Shown here one piece after another: positions 46,382-57,195 of a DNA stretch of 64,000 nt (within the stretch, counting starts at the first letter, position 1; each line of letters begins with the position of its first letter). Both the position numbers and the translations under genes were made by a program. A model generated the notes under the pieces. The model made no database searches. It was not told where the DNA came from and saw nothing but the letters and a program-made list of their open reading frames with translations. Source of the DNA: Cercospora beticola (Eukaryota > Ascomycota > Dothideomycetes > Mycosphaerellales > Mycosphaerellaceae); assembly GCF_033473495.1 (NCBI RefSeq), contig NC_088940.1, positions 310,001 through 374,000 of the forward strand. The letters run 5' to 3'.

Positions 46382-47019
46382 GTGGTAAGTTTGCGCAACG
46401 AAAGATGACAAGACTGACGTTACAGCGAGTTGGTAGGTCATATGCGCGAGAGCACCACTAGCTACTGCAGCGGCGTGTCCGGGACTTGTCTTCGACGCAG
46501 GCTTCAATGCAAGGCTATGCAGAACCCAGCTAGAAGCCGTCTGCTCCTAGTGTCGAGCTAAAGCATAGCTGGTGTCTCGGAGCAGGCAGAAGGGTAGGCA
46601 ATGACTCTAGCCGTTACTTCGACTGCTCTCTCTCTCTGTCCCTCTCTCAGAGAGCGGAGATTGTCTATCAACTGAGTGTAAGAGGCAGCATCGGTATAGA
46701 CGAGAGCCCGTGTTACAGTTAGACATTATAGCGTTTATGACTACATCAGAATAAACGCTTGTGTGGACATCCGCCATCATTGGCTAGCGCACTGCTTCAT
46801 GGCCGATGCGCTTGCTTCTCGCAGCCGTCGTCTAGCAGAGTGTATGATTTCGTAGCCCGAAAGGCTTGGACTTGGGGCTCATCGGCCGTCGAATACGCGA
46901 TATACTCTTCCAAGCTCGGTTTTTGAGCTTGCAATTGGCGACAGCTTGACAATAGCCGAACCTGAGTCCTACAAAATGCAAGTCTCACCGCCATCTAAGC
47001 GTAATTTCGGCGGCATGAA
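46382..47019. other. Intergenic with CT-rich microsatellite
   Basis: This is the upstream region of the TauD-like gene. A CT-rich stretch at about 46622-46650 (CTCTCTCTCTCTGTCCCTCTCTC) is a likely microsatellite or promoter pyrimidine tract. The sequence becomes AT-rich and stop-dense towards 47020. Confidence 0.5.
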
Positions 47020-50000
47020 ATGACTTTACGCGTAGTCCCGTACGATATTGAAGTTGTTGTCGTATCGAAACTTCGCGTCCTAGAGACCTCGCTGCCTCTT
47101 ATAGACAAATGTAGCAAGGATATAGAACAAAGAGACACGTTTGATAATTATTACTATTGCTATAATCCCTACGCACTTCGACTATCTTAGTTGTCTAGTC
47201 GGCTCGACTAGGAATAAGACCCTCTACTATTCGCAAGAGAGATTGCGCAAAAACTTGTTGCTACGCGTATAACAGAACATAGTACCTGTTCCGTATAATT
47301 GCTAGTTTGTTGTCTGCAGACAGCTATGCTATAGGGCTACAAACTACTATTAATAGTAGCGCTGCTCTATTTAAGGTAGATAGAGTATCTAATAATAAGA
47401 GCAGCATAAAGTGCAAGAGGAAGCTCGGGCGTTTTCTAGTTATAGCTAGAGGAAGCTTTAGCGACGAGGAATCTACTAGTAGATAGGCATATATACTATT
47501 AAGGAACGCTACTATAACATCTATAAGTCTAAAAGCTCGCTATCTTAGACACTTAAAGACTAATATAGGAGATATTAAGATATGTACTAGACAATCGTAA
47601 GCTTTAAAAAGAAAGATAGACAGAACATTAGACATATTAGCTATCTTGTCGCGTCCGAGCTTTTTCTAACGCTAGGAGCCCTATATAGCATATCTTTGTT
47701 ATCTATTAAGGCAGGCTAGAATCTTGTTTATAGTACTTCTTAGCGGGCGCATGTCGTAGTAAATATGTATACTGTTTGCTGAATTCTAAGTTGTTGTACA
47801 TACTTCTAGCAATCGACTTTAAACTCTCTAGCATCCCGATTTTCGTTACTTGTTATAGTGCGCGGAAAAGTTTTGTTGCATTACGCCTAAGCATAGCTGC
47901 CTCGAGCGCAATAGACTATCCTTTTTACTAAATTCGGAGCTAAGTGTCCGCTTACTACTACTTATAAAGCAACGCTATGAATTCGTCCCTTCGCTAGGGG
48001 GATTATAAAGATTGCACTAGTATTATAGCTACTACCTAAGCTAACTAACCCTTTATAGGCGGCTCGATTTCGCGATAAGTGAAGCCTGCCGGTGCCGATA
48101 GCTGCTTACATATACAGAATGTCTAGCATGTTAGCGGTTATATTGCGCCTTAAGACGACGGTAAAGAGCAGCTTGTCGACGAAGACTACTAGTAAAAAAA
48201 TTGTCGAGAAGAACGAAATGCGTCTAGTGGGTTTGCGGCGGACTTCGACTTTGCAGCACTAGTACATTTGGGAGGCTAATAACTAGCAGGAGGACTAGCA
48301 TTCAATTCTATAGATATAGTAGTCGTTCTAAGTTGTCGCTGCAGAAAGAAGCTGTTTTCACTACGTACGGGAGTTTAGAAGCGTCTATGTTCCCAGAGAC
48401 TACCGCCTATGCCGGGTTTTCTTTAAGCAACCTAGATCTCGTACGCTCTGCCCCAATCGCCCCCGTAAGCTCGGAAGCGTTTATGTTCTTAGAGATCGTT
48501 ATGTCTTAGTCTGCTAAGAGTCGACTGCATTATCTAGCCCGTAACTACACACGGGAGCTTAGAAACGTTCTTATTGCTAGAGAGTACTATTCATCTAGAC
48601 GTTTCTCGAAACAAGTCAGATTTAATTTCCAAGCCTTAACTACCTTCGCAAGCTTAGAAGCGCCTATGTTTCTAGAGACAACCGCCTATCTAGGCCTGTC
48701 GTGAAACATTTCAAGTTTGGTTAACTAACCTTGTAAGCTCGGAGGCGTTTATAGAAGTGTCTTTATAGTAATCGTATTAGTACACCTCGTTGTACCGAGT
48801 CTGCGACGCAAGATCGCGATCTTCGTCCCTAGTGCTGCTATAGCGCCTTACGTCCCGTAGAGACGACCGATCGCTATTAGAGAATTCTGCAAGGTCCGTC
48901 CCGTTATACTACTTGTTACTTGACGAATCGTCCTCCCCGGTCCTCGCCTTTTAATACGCCTTATACCCAGGTACGTAATAAGCGGCTACGATAGGACGCT
49001 TTCTTAATGTCGAGCTACGGGAAAGTAGCGATCTTATATGGCCAACCGCAACAGGTCTTTCGATCAGCTTGAATGGTGTACGAACATTATAGGTTACACT
49101 AGGAGGCTAATCGGAGTGAACATGTCCTAGGAAGCTTCCGTCTCTTAACACTCCGTGTTACCAGACGTAGCCAGCTTGGCAAGCTACGAAGCCTTCTAGT
49201 TCCAGATGAAAGCGTGATATACTATACAACTACTGCGAGGACGCTGAACTTTGATAGCACTTATACAGCAATCGCATACGTTTGACATTCGCTCTGTCCG
49301 GAGGCTATGTAATTGTCTCTCGAGGCAATCGTAGACAAAGCCGTGCTTCTCGTGCGATCTAGCTGATCTATGATTAATTCGACATCTAACCAACGACCTT
49401 TGAGTGCAAGCGCCTGACTAAATTAGCTCTCGATCTACAAAAAGCTTTGCTAACTAACTTGACGACCTGCGGTTGCACTTAGAGGTAGTTGCATTCGGAG
49501 ATAGCCACGATTAGTCTTTAATTGAGGAGCTGCTCGAGCCCTCGAGATCCTGCAGTGTAGTACGTCTGTGCGACTCTAGGTTAACAAAGATGGAGAATCT
49601 AGAGTCCAGCCACTCTAAGATAATAGGCTAGGCCGATCAGCCTTGCTAAGATAGGCATCGTATAAGCTATTGTTGCTACTCGTCTAATAAAACAAAGCTG
49701 CATTTATGCGCGGCCGTAGTCAAGAATTTAATGTCAATCTTTTTAAAGTCTAGGCTGTCCTCGTACTGCGCCTAGTAGAGGCCTCCCGCGCGCTCTATAT
49801 TGTGTGCGTCCACAGCGGTAGAGCAGCGTCCCGCCAGTCGTCTCCGTTTCACAACCGGCATACTAATGCCTTTAACTTGACATGAAGATGATGTAGACTA
49901 GATTGCACACCACATATACGTTAGGCTTTAGCTTTATTAAGGACGTTCCGAGCATTCGTTATCGGTCGCCTGCTTCGAAGGCTAAAAGCCGCTAAAGTGC

Positions 50001-50250
50001 TCGACGGTGCACAGCAGGTCAGTAGATATAGTTCTCTTTAGTTGTTGCAAGCGGCTAGTGTTGGCTGTGTTCGGCTGCGACGATGAGGCTAAGGCAAGGC
50101 TAAGGTCTTGCTCCTTGGCATAGCTCGGCCGTCTAATAGATTGATCACTCCACACATAACTCGGGGTTGTGTATGTACCTCGCCGGTGCTCCTCGTAGCT
50201 TTTCTTTAGGTGCTAGGACGTTTTACAAATGCAGACATTTTCTTCTTCTC
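47020..50250. repeat. RIP-like degenerate island, no gene
   Basis: No frame longer than about 65 codons exists between 47000 and 50250, whereas neighbours carry long frames. The DNA is AT-rich and TA-rich; in the 60 bases from 47341 I count 13 TA against 7 AT dinucleotides, the direction expected from repeat-induced point mutation. I cannot see LTRs or a transposase relic. It probably represents one or more old transposons. It ends at the 3' side of a broken MYND gene and limits the biosynthetic block on the right. Confidence 0.7.
48368..48760. repeat. Minisatellite, ~91 bp unit, five degenerate copies
   Basis: A core like CGTAAGCTCGGAAGCGTTTATGTT recurs near 48368, 48462, 48549, 48647 and 48733 (spacing 86-98 bases). 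A second shared block, AGAGAC-x-ACCGCCTAT, follows in the first and fourth units, and AGAGA in the second and third. Copies differ mainly by transitions. The last copy is truncated. Confidence 0.75.
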
Positions 50251-50438
50251 TCTACCGGAGTTTTAGCTAATTTACATGCCGCCACTTGACCAGCGTGCCT
50301 TGGACCCAAGCTTGCCAGATGGCCTTCGGAAGCATCTGATAAGCCTTAGTGACCAGATCTCGTAAGAACAGGCATCCTTAGCAAGAGCCCGGCGAATCAG
50401 GCAAGCATGCCTTATAGTCATCGATGTTTCGGGGAACT

Positions 50439-51491
50439 CTACTTCTTGAGTTTCTGTCGCACCCACTCAATCGCCCTAGGAGTCTCCTCCCAAGCCTCGT
50501 ACGAATACTGAAGCTTCAGCTCCAGTTCCTTATACGATCTATGGCTGTAAGACGTTGGCCTTGCGGTCAAAGCTAAGCCTAGTTTCACGAGTGCCGGCCA
50601 AAAGTACTTGTTAGACTTGTTAACGTTGTTGAACAAAGTGTTCATTTGTGCTTCTATGCCATCGATGTGTAGCTGGATGCTGATTCCGTCTCGGACTTTC
50701 TGCATGATCTCTGCATTATTTCCAACAATATCGCCCGTCAAGTGAGCGCGGATATCATCAAGCAGTTCCTGAGGCAGTTTCTCCGCAATCTTCATAGAGT
50801 TCTGCAACGAGTGCAAGTCCAGGAGGAGGCGCAGCTTGAGGAGCGTGAGAGCAATTCGAAATGTGAAGTTATCGAACCCCCCTGTCCATGGGTCTGGAGG
50901 TTCGAAAGCATTCTCTCCCTAGGTTGCATTGATCACCCCAATCGTAATCAGGATCTTCTCCAGAAGTCGTAAGCCTCTTGATCGCGCCCCAGACGTAGCA
51001 TGAGCGCGGGAGCCATAACTCGGACACCCATATTATCGCTACGGCAGAGTCGGAGGCACTCTTTGACATGGTCATGGGCAGCTTGCACCGCGTCTCGGGT
51101 CTTGATCTTGCGAAGAGCATCTAGCAAGCCGTAACGAGCACGCATGTACGGACGCGTCTCGAGCCAGCCCCAGAAGTGAGGCTCGGGTTCTTCCAATGGG
51201 TTCGCTGGGCATATGAAATCTCCGGGGAAGTTGCGAAGTTCCGTCTCTTCTTTCTCAAAATGTGCACGAGCCTTTTTCACAGGTGTACATTGTGCCTTAT
51301 GGGTCGGCCAGTCTGCCGCTTGATGTTCCTGAGCGAGATGAGCTGAACGGCTCTACGGCGTTTGTTGGTCTCTGTACAGCTCATACCTTGCAGCAGTATT
51401 TCACGACCTTGCAGCCGGCGCATGTCGACAGATTTCCGGCCGCAGTTTTGCAGTGATTGCACTGCGCATCGAGCAATTTGGACACAGTCAT
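50439..51491 (-). pseudogene. Broken MYND zinc-finger protein gene
   Basis: Exon 1 (51491-51387) begins a MYND finger (CNHCKTAAGNLSTCAGC...YCC), and after a 58-base intron the frame continues from 51328 with ADWPTHKAQC, completing the Cys/His set. The frame then codes a family-typical region but ends at YDFW near 50960. The next conserved part, GEDPDYDWGD, is in another frame, and the following FEPPDPWTGGF...LLLDLHSLQNS in a third, open to the stop at 50439. The two frame changes (near 50960 and in 50915-50940) are too close for introns, so the gene looks inactivated, or the assembly has two indels. MYND proteins of this type are common in fungi and of unknown role. It abuts the RIP-like island. 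Confidence 0.72.
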
Positions 51492-52032
51492 GATGTGTAT
51501 AGAGAAGGCGGACGTAGGAAAGGGGAAACAAGTTGAATACCGACTTTGAGGTTGTGGAACGTTCTAGGGGAGGTCGCAGGGACCGTTGAGGCCTGAGGCT
51601 CACATCGCAATCATGGGTTCCCGGCAGCAGCAGCGTCTGGCTCCTGCTTGCATTTTCAAGTCTTGAAATCCTTCACCAGACCGCATTTATATGATTAATT
51701 CAGAGTCACTTCTCGAACGTATATCACTCGTCGTGAAATGGTGGATCTTCAAGAATCCTTTCGATTGCTTTGGGGGTCACGAGCACCCCCAAACCTTGTT
51801 CCGACACGGACCGAGCACAAGCATCAATTCGTGGAGAAACGTCACTTACCCTGCACATCTTTCTCCTCATTCTCCTCACAAACACGAGACATTTTGCGGA
51901 GAAGATGATCAATATTGCTGTCGAGCCTTCTTTGCCGGCTCCACATACAATGCAATGCCTCCTATATGGTGATCCTGTAGCACACAAGGTGAGTTGGGCT
52001 CATTTCGACCACATTCTATTTGGAGGATCAAC
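51492..52032. other. Intergenic, divergent upstream region of MYND pseudogene and GH79
   Basis: About 540 bases between divergent starts. A donor GTGAGT at 51990 and an acceptor TTTACAG at 52083 with a CTGAC branch would be good intron ends, but I found no upstream exon in the right phase, so the GH79 start is left at 52033. Confidence 0.4.
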
Positions 52033-53745
52033 ATGAGGCAACGAAGAGAATTGCCAGTACTGACACTCGCATGCACATTTACAGCTCACCGAACATCTGC
52101 CAGCCTGTCCAAACTCAACATTCCACAATGTGGTGATGGAGCCAGCATCAAGCATGCCCCGACATACTCTTCTTTCTCTTTCGAGCCAGCTTTCTGGGTC
52201 GAGTTCTTTGGCAACGCGTCCAGTCCTAACAGTTTCACCTTCAACGCGATTGACATTCTCCATGAGCATGGCGGAAGACCAAGCATTCGTCCTGGCGGAA
52301 TCACAATGGATTCGATGATATTCGAGCCAAATGCAAGCGACCCAGTCCGCACAACGAATGAGAAGGGCGGCGTGTATCGCACGACTGTGGGCTCTGCATA
52401 CTACGAAAGCTGGTCGAACTTTCCCGGAGGAACAGAATTCGTGTCGACACTCAACTTTGGCAACGAGAGTCTCGATATCGCTCGAGACATGGCGGTAGCG
52501 TCGATCAAATACCAGCCCGACCTGGTGAAGTACTTCGAGCTCGGCAACGAGCCCACAAACTACGATCCAGACCGATGGGCGAACAGCACCGAGAACTATG
52601 TCAAGCAATGGCAAGAATACACTTCTGCCATCGATGCCGCAGTGGACGCGGAAGCTGGCCAGGCTATCTCATCTCGGCTAGGAACAGGACGTTGGTGGGC
52701 ATCATCCGCCACAACAGACGAAACACCTCTCCACGTTCGCCCAGCAGACATCATCCCCGCCGGGATCGACTCGCAGAAGCAAGTCTCTGAGTACAGCATC
52801 CACAGCTATGCCTTCGCAACATGCGACCCAGAACGTCTCGCCCTCGCCACAATCCCGAATATCCTCAACCACACCGGCCTAAGAGAGTACGCCGACACCG
52901 AGATCGTGCCCTCTGCGAACGCTGCCCTCGCCGCCGGGCAGCCTTGGATCATCGGAGAATTCAACAGTATCGCATGCTCTGGCAACCCCAATGTCAGTGA
53001 TACCTTCGCTCAAGCACTCTGGGAAGTCGACACCGAACTCATCTACGCCGTACGCAATGCCTCTGCATGCTACCTGCACCAAGGCGCCACACTCGTCTTC
53101 CAGAGTAATCAACAAAGTAATACCGCTGGAGATGACGGGAGTCCAGGCTTCTCGACTTATAGCATGCTCTACCCAATCACATCATCCAAACGTGGTCCAC
53201 AGCGCGTCAACCCGGGATTCGTGGGCTTGGTCTTTCTCGCTGAAGCTTTCGCTCGAGAAGGAACGCGAGTAACCGCGTTGGATACTCCAGAAGGTCTGAG
53301 CGAGGACCATTTCTCAGCGTATGCCTTCTATTCTGGCGAGCAAGACAAGCTGAGCAAATTAGCCTTGATCAATATGAGACCGTTCTATGCCAATTGGACA
53401 GAAGACTATACCGTAAGCTTCAATGTCTTTGAGGGGCAGCAGGCCAAAAGGGGAGGATATGGACGCAGATATGGTGGTCATCGTGCTCGAGCTTGGGTCA
53501 AGCGTATGACAGCTCCGTATGTTGATGAGAAGGACTCTGATAAGGTGACGTGGGCGGGGCAGTCCTTCAGAAACGCTACTGCGAGTGGAAATGTGGAGAT
53601 CGAGGAGGTCGGAGCAGATGGTGTGGTGAGCGTCCGAGGCAGTGAGGCGGTGTTGGTCTTCTACGACAGAGGTGATGTCTATGGTCTGTCAGCAGCCGAT
53701 GATAAGCACGAAGGCTTTTGGCAGAAGTGGTCGAAGTGGTGGTAA
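52033..53745 (+). CDS. GH79 beta-glucuronidase-like glycoside hydrolase (570 aa)
   Basis: GH79 enzymes remove (4-O-methyl-)glucuronic acid from arabinogalactan proteins and related glycans. The retaining-mechanism residues are visible: acid/base Glu in KYFELGNEPTNY and nucleophile Glu in WIIGEFNSIAC. RPSIRPGGITMDSM and SEYSIHSYAF are family blocks, and the C-terminal beta-domain includes VKRMTAPYVDEKDSDKVTWAGQSF. Many NXS/T sites suggest secretion. The N-terminus (MRQRRELPVLTLACTF) could be a signal peptide, though a spliced start is possible. A plant-cell-wall role fits a plant-associated fungus. No link to the peptide cluster is apparent. Confidence 0.9.
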   Translation: MRQRRELPVLTLACTFTAHRTSASLSKLNIPQCGDGASIKHAPTYSSFSFEPAFWVEFFGNASSPNSFTFNAIDILHEHGGRPSIRPGGITMDSMIFEPNASDPVRTTNEKGGVYRTTVGSAYYESWSNFPGGTEFVSTLNFGNESLDIARDMAVASIKYQPDLVKYFELGNEPTNYDPDRWANSTENYVKQWQEYTSAIDAAVDAEAGQAISSRLGTGRWWASSATTDETPLHVRPADIIPAGIDSQKQVSEYSIHSYAFATCDPERLALATIPNILNHTGLREYADTEIVPSANAALAAGQPWIIGEFNSIACSGNPNVSDTFAQALWEVDTELIYAVRNASACYLHQGATLVFQSNQQSNTAGDDGSPGFSTYSMLYPITSSKRGPQRVNPGFVGLVFLAEAFAREGTRVTALDTPEGLSEDHFSAYAFYSGEQDKLSKLALINMRPFYANWTEDYTVSFNVFEGQQAKRGGYGRRYGGHRARAWVKRMTAPYVDEKDSDKVTWAGQSFRNATASGNVEIEEVGADGVVSVRGSEAVLVFYDRGDVYGLSAADDKHEGFWQKWSKWW

Positions 53746-53870
53746 ATCCGATAAACGACCTTTTCCCTAGACCTTCAAACTTCAGCATTTCATCATTCAT
53801 TCCCATGGTGTATCATCCCATCTCATCTATCCTCTAAGATCTATTCCCCACAAACCGTCCCTCCATCAAT

Positions 53871-54866
53871 CTAAAATCCATGCCACTGCACCCTCTCCTC
53901 CACAGGTTTCTGGTCTTTCTTCTGGAGTCCCTCTCGTGCACCCTCCGCCGGCTTTCCAAAGACCAATTGTGCCACATGACTCCACTCAAGCGGAACACCA
54001 AACTGCTCCGAGACCTTCTGATCTGGCAGTGGGTTATAATGCTGCAAGTTCGCTCCCAGCCCTTCAGCCTCCAATGCAACCCAGAGAGCGTATTGGTGCA
54101 TGGCGCTAGTGTGGTCGGCCCATTGAGGGAATTTATCGGCGTAGATGGGGAGTTTGGTTTGGAGGCCTTTGACGACTTCGCGGTCTTCGTAGAACAGGAT
54201 CTATAGCAGTACGAGTCAGCGATGCTCAAGCTGTGGTGACTAAGAAGAGTGCTGGGGTTGTGAACGTACAGTTCCGTATGCATTCTTGAACATCTTGATT
54301 CTGCCCTCTGTGCTTGCCCACGAATCGGCTGGGACAATAGCTCTCAGAGCATCCTCCACGATTTGCCAATATTGGTCGTGCTTCTCTTTCACCAAGACAA
54401 TGAGTCTGGTAGATTGGGAGTTGAAGCTCGAAGGCACATCGAGGATGGCCTGCGAGACAATCTCCTTCAGGCGGTCATCGGAGATGGTAGACTCCTTGGT
54501 GAGTTGGTAGATGGTGCGGCGGTGGGAGATAGCCTCGCTGAGGGAGAGCTTGGTGGAGGCCATGTTTGATGAGGTAGTGCTGAAAGAGTTCTTCGAGAAT
54601 GGAGCAGAAGTGGATGAGGGAATAGTCGTAGGGAGGAAGAAAGCCTTTTGTAACAACGAAGCCGCGGCAGGGACAAGGAAGCTACTACTGTTAGTTCTCG
54701 TGACCGAAGCCGGTAGAAGTCTGCTGAGCAGCAGTGGGGTAGTCGCAAGTCGGAAAGACATAGTTGCGTCGGAATGGTGCTGAGCTAACGACAACAAGAA
54801 GTAGGCAAGCAGAACTGCGATTGGAGCAGTAAGAAGACCGACGCCCCTCCACGAGCGGTAGTGCAT
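53871..54866 (-). CDS. Nitroreductase-like flavoprotein (Frm2/Hbn1 type)
   Basis: Exons are 54866-54270 and 54200-53871 with a 69-base intron; the sum is 309 codons. The core starts at a methionine at 54563 (MASTKLSLSEAISHRRTIYQL), the usual N-terminus of the fungal nitroreductase-like family, with SFNSQSTRLIVL binding FMN and the C-terminal WSHVAQLVFGKP. These FMN enzymes relate to Frm2/Hbn1 of yeast, linked to oxidative stress and fatty-acid signalling. The frame continues upstream to an ATG at 54866, adding 101 residues: a hydrophobic segment (LLTAPIAVLLAYFLLSLA) and an internal start MSFRLATTPLLLSRLL at 54761 that looks like a mitochondrial presequence. Which start is used is unclear. Confidence 0.88.
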
Positions 54867-55104
54867 GGCGTAATTGCTGTGCTAATTTTGCTGGTAAGCA
54901 GACACCATTTGACTTCACTTTCCCTCACATGGCAGCGTATCGCCGTGGCCGCGAAGACCGACGGAGCCCGTGAAAGACGACACGCGGTCGTTGTTTGACG
55001 AATTGCTGACAGAGTCGCCGAGTTTTAGAAATCTGTTCCTGCAGCGACGGTACTGTTCCGCGAAGTCGGCTAGCCGGAACAAGGCAATTAGTCGAATATC
55101 GCCG
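54867..55104. other. Intergenic, upstream of nitroreductase
   Basis: A short upstream region with no supported gene, ending at the MITE target duplication. Confidence 0.35.
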
Positions 55105-55436
55105 AGCTGTCGGGGTTTGCATATAAGGAGGCGAAATCCGGAAAAACCCTTCACCGAGATGCTTCAACTTACTTTGCTTTGCAAAGGGCCGCCCTCTCTG
55201 TTTCAAACCACTAATAGGTGCTTAGGAGGGCTATATATATGTTGCACTTGTGTTGTCAACTTTTTTGGCGAGTGCAGGGCTCGTCGTTGCGATAAAATCC
55301 ACAAATTCTAAATGTTAGACTTAGAAAATGTGAGATTTCTGGGGCTGCCGGAATCACCTTCTGATTGGCCTCCTTAGACTCGGCTGTCAACAGTTTCTCC
55401 GAATTTCGCCTCCTTATATGCAAGCCCAGCTGTCGG
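55105..55436. mobile_element. MITE-like element, 314 bp, 9 bp target duplication
   Basis: The element spans 55114-55427. Its left end reads GGTTTGCATATAAGGAGG and continues GCGAAATCCGG; its right end, on the opposite strand, reads GGCTTGCATATAAGGAGG and continues GCGAAATTCGG. This gives inverted repeats of about 35 bases with only a few differences. It is flanked on both sides by the exact direct repeat AGCTGTCGG (55105-55113 and 55428-55436). There is no internal coding capacity. A 9-base target duplication fits Mutator-like elements, so this is likely a non-autonomous MULE relative. The interior contains TATATATATG at about 55230. Confidence 0.85.
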
Positions 55437-55901
55437 TGATGCTGCGCCCTCGGCTCCGAAATAAGATCATCGTAAAATTTGTTCTACCTCCCAGGCTTTC
55501 GACTACTGATTGCTGGTTGCTAAATGCTAGCTCCTGACTTCACTTCGTTGATGAGGGTGGATGATATGAGTAAGTCATGTTGCAACTGACTAAGTCTCGC
55601 TTTTTGTCCGAGTCTCACACTCCGGGCATTGCTGCCCACCCGATCCGAAGAGCCATCGGATGCAATTCGTGAAGCCAGCCGTGTTCTTGGAGGAAGGACG
55701 CTTCGCGTCCACCATAATCAGGACGTGTCTGATCAGCGAGGTCCATGGAACTCGTGGGCTCCAGCAAGGCTTAGCTGTTATCAAGCAAATTAGTTCCTCA
55801 ACTTCGGTCGAAAGTGTGCTCCGCTCTGGATTTAGGAACGTTCCGGCAGATATCTCCAGCAGCTCCTGTAGCTCAACGGACTGCTTCAGACATGTACAAA
55901 T
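55437..55901. other. Intergenic, downstream of the DUF4804-like gene
   Basis: No domain-bearing frame is seen. Short frames of up to 85 codons on the plus strand overlap the 3' flank of the next gene. Confidence 0.35.
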
Positions 55902-57195
55902 CTATTCGACCACCTGAACCCACTTCTCCAAAAGCCCTGGATTCGTGATGGGATTATGCAGTTGCGAGATAGTACTCATGCAAGCAGCTGCAGGATCGCC
56001 GGATGCGCTCAGACTGCCATCCCAGTACTCGTTCCCTGGGAAGGAGTTTCCATCCCAAGCATAACTCAACACGAGAAGCTTGCCAGAATCGTCACCTTTC
56101 AACAACTCCGCAGGATCTCTCTTGGTGAAACGAACATCGACACTCACTGCTTGCCCAATGGATTGTATGCTCTTTTGTTTCTCCGCGTCCTGGAACCCAG
56201 AGATGTACGCAAACTCAACAGTTGCGATCTTGTGGTCCTTTGGCAGTCGACGAATGGCCATAGTGAAAGCGTTCATATAGAGCTCTGTCACATCTCGATC
56301 TACTGGTGCCCAGACTCCAAGGCCCAAGCCAACAACGTACACATGTGCGTGGCGGCGTCTTGTATCGGATTTGGCTCGACGATTGGCCTCGTGGAACAGC
56401 AATGAGGCTGTGTAGAAGATTCGTAGATAATAATAGTCGGTCACGGTATGCTTCGGATCCAGACCGTGATTGTGGTGCTGATCCAGTGCATCGCGGAATA
56501 TGAAGTGCAACTGAGGGTGCATTCTAGGTTTGCTGACCGGGTCATACATGAAAGCCGAGTCCATGCGATCATCTCTTTCGAATCGTGGTCCCACAAGTCC
56601 GATGATGATGCCTCGAGAGTAGTCGTCAGCTTCAATACCCAATCTTGTCTCACAGACGGGAACTCTTACCTCTCTCCTCAAACGTATCCTTCTGTTGCAA
56701 CTTCCCACTGTTATACCTCCCACCCTGATTAATGAAATACGAAGGTCCAGAAACACCAATCAAAGACCCAAGCATTATTTCATCGTAAGTCAGATAGTCC
56801 TCAATTTGCAAAACCTTATTCAAGTGCTGCTCATCAGTACCATTCCGGTCCCATTCCAAATTCGCGTTTCCAGAAATATATCTGCCATTTCGAAGTCTTG
56901 TGTGATCCGAAGCTCCCATAAAGACCAAAGGCCGCTTCTCGATGAGTCTTCGCGTGAGAGCCGGCCACGTCATATCACGATATAATGCTTTCTCGATCGT
57001 TGAGCCATGCTGAATCTTGTGCGTGACAAAGCGACGTGCGAAGTCTGGAAAGGTGGAGTGCACGGTGATGGAAGTGTTTTCTGCGTCGGATTGAATGACT
57101 TTCGGGTCGAAGTTCTTGACGGAGTTGGTGGTTATCGGTGGCTGTACTTTCATGCGATCTAGCTTCAGGAAGCTGAAACTTCGAGACTTGTCCAT
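55902..57195 (-). CDS. DUF4804-like fungal protein (411 aa)
   Basis: Exons are 57195-56670 and 56611-55902 with a 58-base intron (GTAAGA...CTCGAG); the sum is 412 codons. The family, if the match is right, is of unknown function. Conserved-looking blocks are KRPLVFMGASDHTRLRNGR, EIMLGSLIGVSGPSYFIN, and after the junction RGIIIGLVGPRFERDDRMDS. It then has a YVVGLGLGVWAPVDRDV stretch and ends PGLLEKWVQVVE. No signal peptide or membrane helix is visible. The VGLGLGVW motif and the GASDHTR block suggest nucleotide or sugar binding, but I would not assign a role. The family name rests on memory of these blocks and should be checked. Confidence 0.85.

Noticed and set aside
50915..50965. Programmed frameshifting in the MYND gene
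   Set aside because: No slippery heptamer or structure was seen, and two shifts so close together are better explained by mutation or sequencing errors.
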